A DNA stretch of 6,797 nucleotides. Origin: Bacteroidales bacterium UBA1266 (GTDB taxonomy: Bacteria; Bacteroidota; Bacteroidia; Bacteroidales; WCHB1-69). Of this stretch, positions 4,101 through 6,797 are shown one piece after another. Position 1 is the first letter of the stretch. Every line of letters begins with the position of its first letter. The DNA lies in the NCBI GenBank assembly GCA_002308135.1, contig DBVK01000097.1, positions 7,390 to 14,186 on the forward strand, given 5' to 3'. The position numbers and the translations under genes are program-made. Below the pieces are notes generated by a model. It ran no database searches. It saw only the letters and a list, made by a program, of their open reading frames with translations, and was not told the origin of the DNA.

Positions 4101-6797
4101 CCATTATGCGGCCATGAAGGTCACCAGCACCACCATTGCCGGTATGAGCAGCACCGCCACGGTCACCTTTACCACGCAAAACGATACCGATGAGGTCATT
4201 CTTGATGGTGTGGTCGGTTCTAACTACTCCACCCACTGGGCGCTCTGTTTCGATGCCGGTGCGGCCTGGTTCCGTTTCGACAACCTGATTCTGGATGCTC
4301 CCAGCAGCTACGCCGGTGTGTGCATTATCGGCACCAGTGCGAATCCGGTGCACGACATCACGATTTCCCGTTGTAAAATCCGTCTGAACCCTACCGGAAC
4401 AGGTACGCAGTACGGTATGTATGCCACCAATGGCAATGCCAACGGCCGCACCGGTTTCCAGATTTACAGCAACCACATTGACGGTGGTGCAAGGGGTATA
4501 GAAATCCACTGCGGAAAAGGCGCGGGCCACCGTATCGACAGTAACCTGCTGACCAACCAGTACCAGTACGGTATCAATATCCAGAACCTCTCCCTGACCA
4601 GTATCAGCTACAACACCATCATCTGCCGTTCGGATTTCTCCAACACCCAGTATTTCCCCTTCAGCGTGCGTGTGGATTCCGTCAATTATGCCTGTCATAA
4701 CCGCATTATCGCCAACCGCTACATGTTTGCGCGTTGCGACGGTTTCTACCTGAGCGGCAACAGCGTGCAGCGTGCCAACGACACCGCTTGGATTTACAAC
4801 AATGAAATCCAGGTGCGCGCCTCCTGCACCAGCAACAGCACCGTTCTTTATGGCATGTATATCGCCGGTTTACAGGCTAACATCTACCATAACTCCATAC
4901 ACGCTACGGTGGACAGCCCTTCTTCCACCCGTAACGCCTACGGATTGTACGCCTATTACAAGGATGCCACCCGTGTGGTCAATATCAAGAACAATCTCGT
5001 CAGCATGCTGGGCGGTGGAAACACCAATGTGTATCCGCTCTACCTGAATGTGAATGATGGCCGTTATAAATTGGATCACAATGCGTTCTATAGCACTTCC
5101 GCCGGTAAGCAAGTGGCTTATATCGCCGGAGCCAAGACCAATTTCTCCGATGTGCTGGCTTTGGACTCCAATGCGGTCTGGGCTTATCCGGAGTATGTGG
5201 ATACCGCTACCAATCTGCAGATCATGACGCGTTCGCAGTTTGTCTGCCCCGCTTTGGTCAAAGTGGATATCCAAGGTACGACGCGTAAACCGACGACGAC
5301 TTGCCGGGGCGCCTATGACGGCGTGCTGCTGGCCAACAACGCTGCGTTGACCGGTTTCGCTTCCCCGGCCATCACTTCCGGTATGACGGGCAGTCAGGAG
5401 AATGCCACGGTGATCGTGGAGAACCGCGGCGATTCCGCCATCACCAGCCTGGTGTTGAATTGGAGCTTCAACGGCACAAACATGCCTGCGGTGAATTGGA
5501 AAGGGAACATTCCTCCCAAAGGGCAGGAGAAGATTACCCTCGGCAGCTTCACTTGGCTGAAGGGGCTCAACACCTTTGAGGTGATTTCCTCCCAGCCTAA
5601 CGGCGCCAGCGACCAGATTCCGGGGGACGACACCCTCAGGGCCAATATGTACGGTTGCTCTTACGCTTCCATGAATGGAACCTATCTGGTTGGCGGCAAG
5701 GGTGCGCATTTCAACACCTTAAGCGAAGCCATCGACGCTTTGCGCAATTGCGGCATTGGCGGTCCGGTGACCATAGCCATCGCTTCCGGTGTGTATCCTG
5801 CCATCGAGCAGACCAACCTCTTCCCGGGTTCCAGCGCGGCCAACACCATCACCTTCACTTCGCAGAGCGGAAACGCTGCCGATGTGATCATCGGTTCTTC
5901 CGATCCCAAGGCGGTGGTGCTGAACAAGGTCTCTTACCTTACCTTTGACAAACTGACCATTGGTAATCCGGTGGTTACGCAAGTGGCTGTGGATTTGGCC
6001 GGTACCAACAATGAGCTGTATTTCAAACACTGCATCATTTGTGCCGACACCACTTCCACCGGTGGCGCCTATGCGGTTTCTGTTGCCAGCGGCGCTACGA
6101 GTGACGGTGTTTATTTCATCGGCAACCATTTGGACGGCGGTTACGCCAATTTCAACACTTCCGCCGGCAATGGCGGCACAGGTGTGGTCATGGACAGCAA
6201 CCTGCTGACCAATGCCTACCGTTACGGAATCTCCAATTCGGGCAGCTACATGCGTCGGATTGCCCATAACGAAATCCGTTGCCGCAAGAACGCCACGGCC
6301 AACTATACGGCCATCAACTGGGGTGGCTCCTCCAAGTTTGACACGGTGGCCTGCAACCGCATCCGCATTGAAAACGTCTCCGGCGAAGGTGTCGGTATGT
6401 TTGTGGGCACTTCGGTGCGCAGCGGCGCCTGCTGGGTGGTGAACAACGAGTTCCTCATCCGCAGCACCGGCACGACCAGGCAAATGGGCTTCCAGTACGA
6501 TGTGAGCAACGGTGCGGGACCGGTCGGATCTTGGGTCAATATGTTGCACAACACCTTCCATGTCAAGGGTAACGGCCTTTGCTATGCGCTGTACTACAGG
6601 AACACCACTTCCGGTTCGTCCAACAGCTATGTGCCCGCCAAACCCGCCCAAATCAAATACAACAACTTCTATGTGGACGGCGGTAACGCCAATTCCTTGC
6701 TGCTGTATTACGACATCGCCCAATTTGCGGCAAGCCCGTACAGCTACACGGATTATAACAACTATTACACCACTGGGCAGAATTTCGCCAACATCGG
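1072..6797 (+). CDS. Giant secreted modular beta-helix protein (partial, 3' end outside window)
   Basis: The frame is open from ATG at 1072 to the window end (1908 codons plus two bases). An in-frame TAA at 1048-1050 rules out a longer start, and a later Met would destroy the signal peptide. Domains by residue: signal peptide 1-20 (R2 and K3, hydrophobic 4-16, cleavage likely after GFA before Q21); MAM/jelly-roll-like domain about 24-203, ending in WGWLIDNFEL; Ig-like domain about 210-311; then three modules beginning near 322, 862 and 1424. Each module has a CARDB/Ig-like domain, a linker domain with two conserved cysteines, and a right-handed parallel beta-helix with many N-x-I/YGI turns. 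Such proteins are typically extracellular adhesins or glycan-binding proteins of Bacteroidota. No catalytic site was recognised, so lyase activity cannot be claimed. Type IX secretion is plausible, but the C-terminal sorting domain would lie beyond the window. Leu and Ser codons are strongly biased (TTA only four times; no CTA or TCA). Exact function unknown. Confidence 0.93.
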   Translation, partial: MRKFVIFVTSMLFMLAGGFAQNRITITENFDRQNSCTFTRIPQDAWVFDTAVSVSGKSVWGFVPTAEGDSLELISPLYDFRQYGYVILRFSHICKVSDSDEVTLEYKENYPGATWTPIPVTSYQGSSATYRRRAMFNQTSYAVWEGNNLLAEPQKHWWQTEVFDISMDVAFAEIQFRFKLKKSSSWGSNFAWGWLIDNFELMAATSEIRPPVVEIMPPFVQGTIYNMGPHTIYAKAAARTLVPLRTPSLRVNYLSSKGVNRYDTIPMTAVTGDSVWKAEIPLQVVGTQVMYTVYATDSVGNDASASSAYEIGRTWDFVQNCAALTAIDTPKVGAVAGQAMPVQVTIQNRGVNDLLSAKIDWFVNGVAQKPVFWTGRLEEGLSAQVLLGTYMPTADHMDTIVISISAPNGALSNPTSDSLLRKNVYGCAKLPYGTYVVSTAANATYKTIGEVLDIVRSCGSAGDITIALEKGTYKESVNLNDFMDYMAPGHTLTITSQTGKAEDVVLLSDTIIRPNIRMSRSARIVITQLTLQGSGSGILLEDANSDIEISHCRILLDTLTKTNSYYGIALLNSTANNIRINDNLIEGAYYGFFTKGVSLSDAAVDVEFTNNTVRSPYYGNKMDYTRFTKLNANTIVSRSASTAAFYGLQLTNCSANEVSRNRIDATKGVPASYGIYASNFNQDSARSGLFANNEILMNSTAVSYGIYVAASEARFYHNTVVMYGAGASRAMYCNNNTRGMSMHFFNNIFVCYNTGYPAYITANNFIGSDIKLDFNNYYGNSTVGYLAGNRATLAAWTQYSKEQNAVNINPSFQDYTVSGKCFIYNGLYCAQMPDVTTDILDSARSLQTVMGCYSANALGVDAAITEFVGWPSHLSSTNPTPVYVRLLNAGGNALTSVNIRWMVNGTEQTAYQWTGNMIPYADTVVNIGNYTPNGGNNNVMVWISGVNGMAADNSQEDDTLRNTVFACGAPLKGDFNVGGPKADFADLTEALYVLNTCGLGGHVTLRLAPGHYAAMKVTSTTIAGMSSTATVTFTTQNDTDEVILDGVVGSNYSTHWALCFDAGAAWFRFDNLILDAPSSYAGVCIIGTSANPVHDITISRCKIRLNPTGTGTQYGMYATNGNANGRTGFQIYSNHIDGGARGIEIHCGKGAGHRIDSNLLTNQYQYGINIQNLSLTSISYNTIICRSDFSNTQYFPFSVRVDSVNYACHNRIIANRYMFARCDGFYLSGNSVQRANDTAWIYNNEIQVRASCTSNSTVLYGMYIAGLQANIYHNSIHATVDSPSSTRNAYGLYAYYKDATRVVNIKNNLVSMLGGGNTNVYPLYLNVNDGRYKLDHNAFYSTSAGKQVAYIAGAKTNFSDVLALDSNAVWAYPEYVDTATNLQIMTRSQFVCPALVKVDIQGTTRKPTTTCRGAYDGVLLANNAALTGFASPAITSGMTGSQENATVIVENRGDSAITSLVLNWSFNGTNMPAVNWKGNIPPKGQEKITLGSFTWLKGLNTFEVISSQPNGASDQIPGDDTLRANMYGCSYASMNGTYLVGGKGAHFNTLSEAIDALRNCGIGGPVTIAIASGVYPAIEQTNLFPGSSAANTITFTSQSGNAADVIIGSSDPKAVVLNKVSYLTFDKLTIGNPVVTQVAVDLAGTNNELYFKHCIICADTTSTGGAYAVSVASGATSDGVYFIGNHLDGGYANFNTSAGNGGTGVVMDSNLLTNAYRYGISNSGSYMRRIAHNEIRCRKNATANYTAINWGGSSKFDTVACNRIRIENVSGEGVGMFVGTSVRSGACWVVNNEFLIRSTGTTRQMGFQYDVSNGAGPVGSWVNMLHNTFHVKGNGLCYALYYRNTTSGSSNSYVPAKPAQIKYNNFYVDGGNANSLLLYYDIAQFAASPYSYTDYNNYYTTGQNFANI
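1097..1117 (+). other. Stem-loop 1 inside the signal-peptide coding region
   Basis: CAAGCAT (1097-1103) and ATGCTTG (1111-1117) are perfect reverse complements with a 7-base loop, giving a 7-bp stem that starts 25 bases downstream of the A of the start codon. It sits three bases before a second, stronger inverted repeat. Confidence 0.55.
1121..1140. other. Perfect 20-bp palindrome (stem-loop 2) at the signal-peptide cleavage site
   Basis: GCGGTTTTGC at 1121-1130 is followed directly by its reverse complement GCAAAACCGC at 1131-1140. In RNA it can form an 8-bp stem with a GCGC loop; in DNA it is a symmetric site that a dimeric protein could bind. It covers the codons around the predicted cleavage site (residues 17-23). 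There is no T-run after it, so it is not a conventional intrinsic terminator. Confidence 0.7.
1141..1680 (+). other. MAM/jelly-roll-like N-terminal domain of the giant protein
   Basis: Residues about 24-203 begin with ITENFD and end with FAWGWLIDNFEL. This is the frame typical of the jelly-roll MAM-like domains of secreted Bacteroidota proteins, where a G-W-x-I-D-[ND] signature closes the fold. Two cysteines (C36, C94) could form a disulfide. Likely role: ligand or glycan binding at the outer end of the protein. Exact family not determined. Confidence 0.6.
1699..2004 (+). other. Ig-like domain between the N-terminal domain and the modules
   Basis: Residues about 210-311 read PPVVEIMPP..., then a strand pattern ending WKAEIPLQVVGTQVMYTVYA and TDSVGN. 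This is the usual layout of an all-beta Ig/FN3-like spacer (a W-x-A-x-I-P strand, then G-T-x-V-x-Y and D-S-x-G-N). It occurs once and does not resemble the CARDB-like domains of the modules closely. Confidence 0.6.
2035..3654 (+). repeat. Module A: CARDB-like domain, two-Cys linker, beta-helix, cap
   Basis: Residues about 322-861. It starts AALTAIDTP, followed by a CARDB/Ig-like domain (VQVTIQNRGVNDLLSAKIDWFVNG), then SDSLLRKNVYGC (C427), GTYVVS, and an SCG motif (C458) before DITIALEKGTY. A parallel beta-helix follows from about residue 508, with turns such as IRINDNLIEGAYYGF, VEFTNNTV, SYGIYASN and FFNNIFV. The end has DFNNYYGN (from D773), NPSF and a GCYS cap. The protein-level repeat aligns with the modules starting at 3655 and 5341, with equivalent cysteines 540 and 1102 residues further on. 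Confidence 0.8.
3655..5340 (+). repeat. Module B: CARDB-like domain, two-Cys linker, beta-helix, cap
   Basis: Residues about 862-1423. CARDB-like domain with VYVRLLNAGGNALTSVNIRW and MVNG; then DDTLRNTVFAC (C967), GDFNVGG, FADLTEALYVLNTCGLGG (C997) and VTLRLAPGHY. The beta-helix includes NHIDGGARGIEI, DSNLLTNQYQYGI, SYNTII, NNEI and NIKNNLV. It ends with DHNAFYS and VDIQGTTRKPTTTCRGAYD, which matches the common cap of Bacteroidota beta-helix proteins (D-I-D-G-x-x-R...G-A-Y). The NH[IL]DGG...DSNLLTN segment is shared with module C. Confidence 0.8.
5341..6797 (+). repeat. Module C: CARDB-like domain, two-Cys linker, beta-helix (cut by window end)
   Basis: Residues about 1424 to the window end. 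It starts AALTGFASP, then a CARDB-like domain (ATVIVENRGDSAITSLVLNW, SFNG), DDTLRANMYGC (C1529), GTYLVGG, FNTLSEAIDALRNCGIGG (C1560) and PVTIAIASGVY. The beta-helix carries NHLDGG, DSNLLTNAYRYGI, HNEI, VNNEF and HNTF turns. DYNNYYTTG (from D1894) aligns with the start of the caps of A and B, so only about 90-100 residues of this module should be missing. Confidence 0.8.

Noticed and set aside
1057..6723. Five long reverse-strand open frames (372, 486, 218, 279 and 334 codons), all in the same frame
   Set aside because: They lie codon-on-codon opposite the giant gene and end at its rare TTA codons (or at a TAG opposite CTA in the leader). Their translations are His/Val/Gly/Arg-rich with no recognisable domain. 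They are shadows of codon bias.
2035..6797. CRISPR-like or DNA-level tandem repeat array
   Set aside because: The repetition is at protein level with diverged DNA; there are no short identical repeats with regular unique spacers.
2590..6797. Polysaccharide lyase or pectinase activity from the beta-helix fold
   Set aside because: The fold is shared by many non-enzymes, and no lyase or glycosidase active-site pattern could be picked out, so only a structural or binding role is stated.

Overview
The window looks like a piece of a Bacteroidota (probably Bacteroidales) chromosome of roughly balanced GC content. Four things suggest this: a tyrosine-kinase tail ending in Tyr-Gly repeats beside a PHP-type tyrosine phosphatase; gene starts without a Shine-Dalgarno sequence in AT-rich leaders; a TAnnTTTG-type -7 promoter box; and a giant secreted beta-helix protein of a kind common in this phylum. 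The genus cannot be fixed from the sequence. Everything recognisable is on the + strand.

Layout. Positions 1-197 hold the last 64 complete codons of a gene that starts upstream, best read as the C-terminus of a Wzc-type bacterial tyrosine autokinase (BY-kinase): a Tyr-Gly ladder, a charged segment, a His/Arg-rich run and a basic end. After a 58-base gap, 256-999 encodes a complete CpsB/YwqE-type PHP phosphotyrosine phosphatase. The pair is the usual phospho-switch controlling export of capsule or exopolysaccharide. The 72-base gap at 1000-1071 is AT-rich, carries a candidate promoter and a perfect 8-base inverted repeat, and leads into one very long reading frame. That frame runs from 1072 past the end of the window: 1908 codons with no stop.

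The giant protein has a signal peptide, a MAM/jelly-roll-like N-terminal domain, an Ig-like domain, and then three consecutive modules of about 540-562 residues. Each module has a CARDB/Ig-like domain, a conserved two-cysteine linker domain, a right-handed parallel beta-helix and a cap. The third module is cut by the window end in its cap. The protein is almost certainly exported and probably displayed on or released from the surface, plausibly through the type IX system, but the C-terminal sorting domain that would show this lies outside the window.

Working together (inference): kinase and phosphatase would set polysaccharide export, and the beta-helix protein may bind or decorate a surface glycan or act as an adhesin. 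It has its own candidate promoter, so a functional link to the pair is not established. The most unusual local signals are two back-to-back stem-loops inside the signal-peptide coding sequence, the hexanucleotide repeat encoding the Tyr-Gly ladder, the His/Arg-rich kinase tail, and the near absence of TTA, CTA and TCA codons in the giant gene. That absence also explains the very long reverse-strand open frames.
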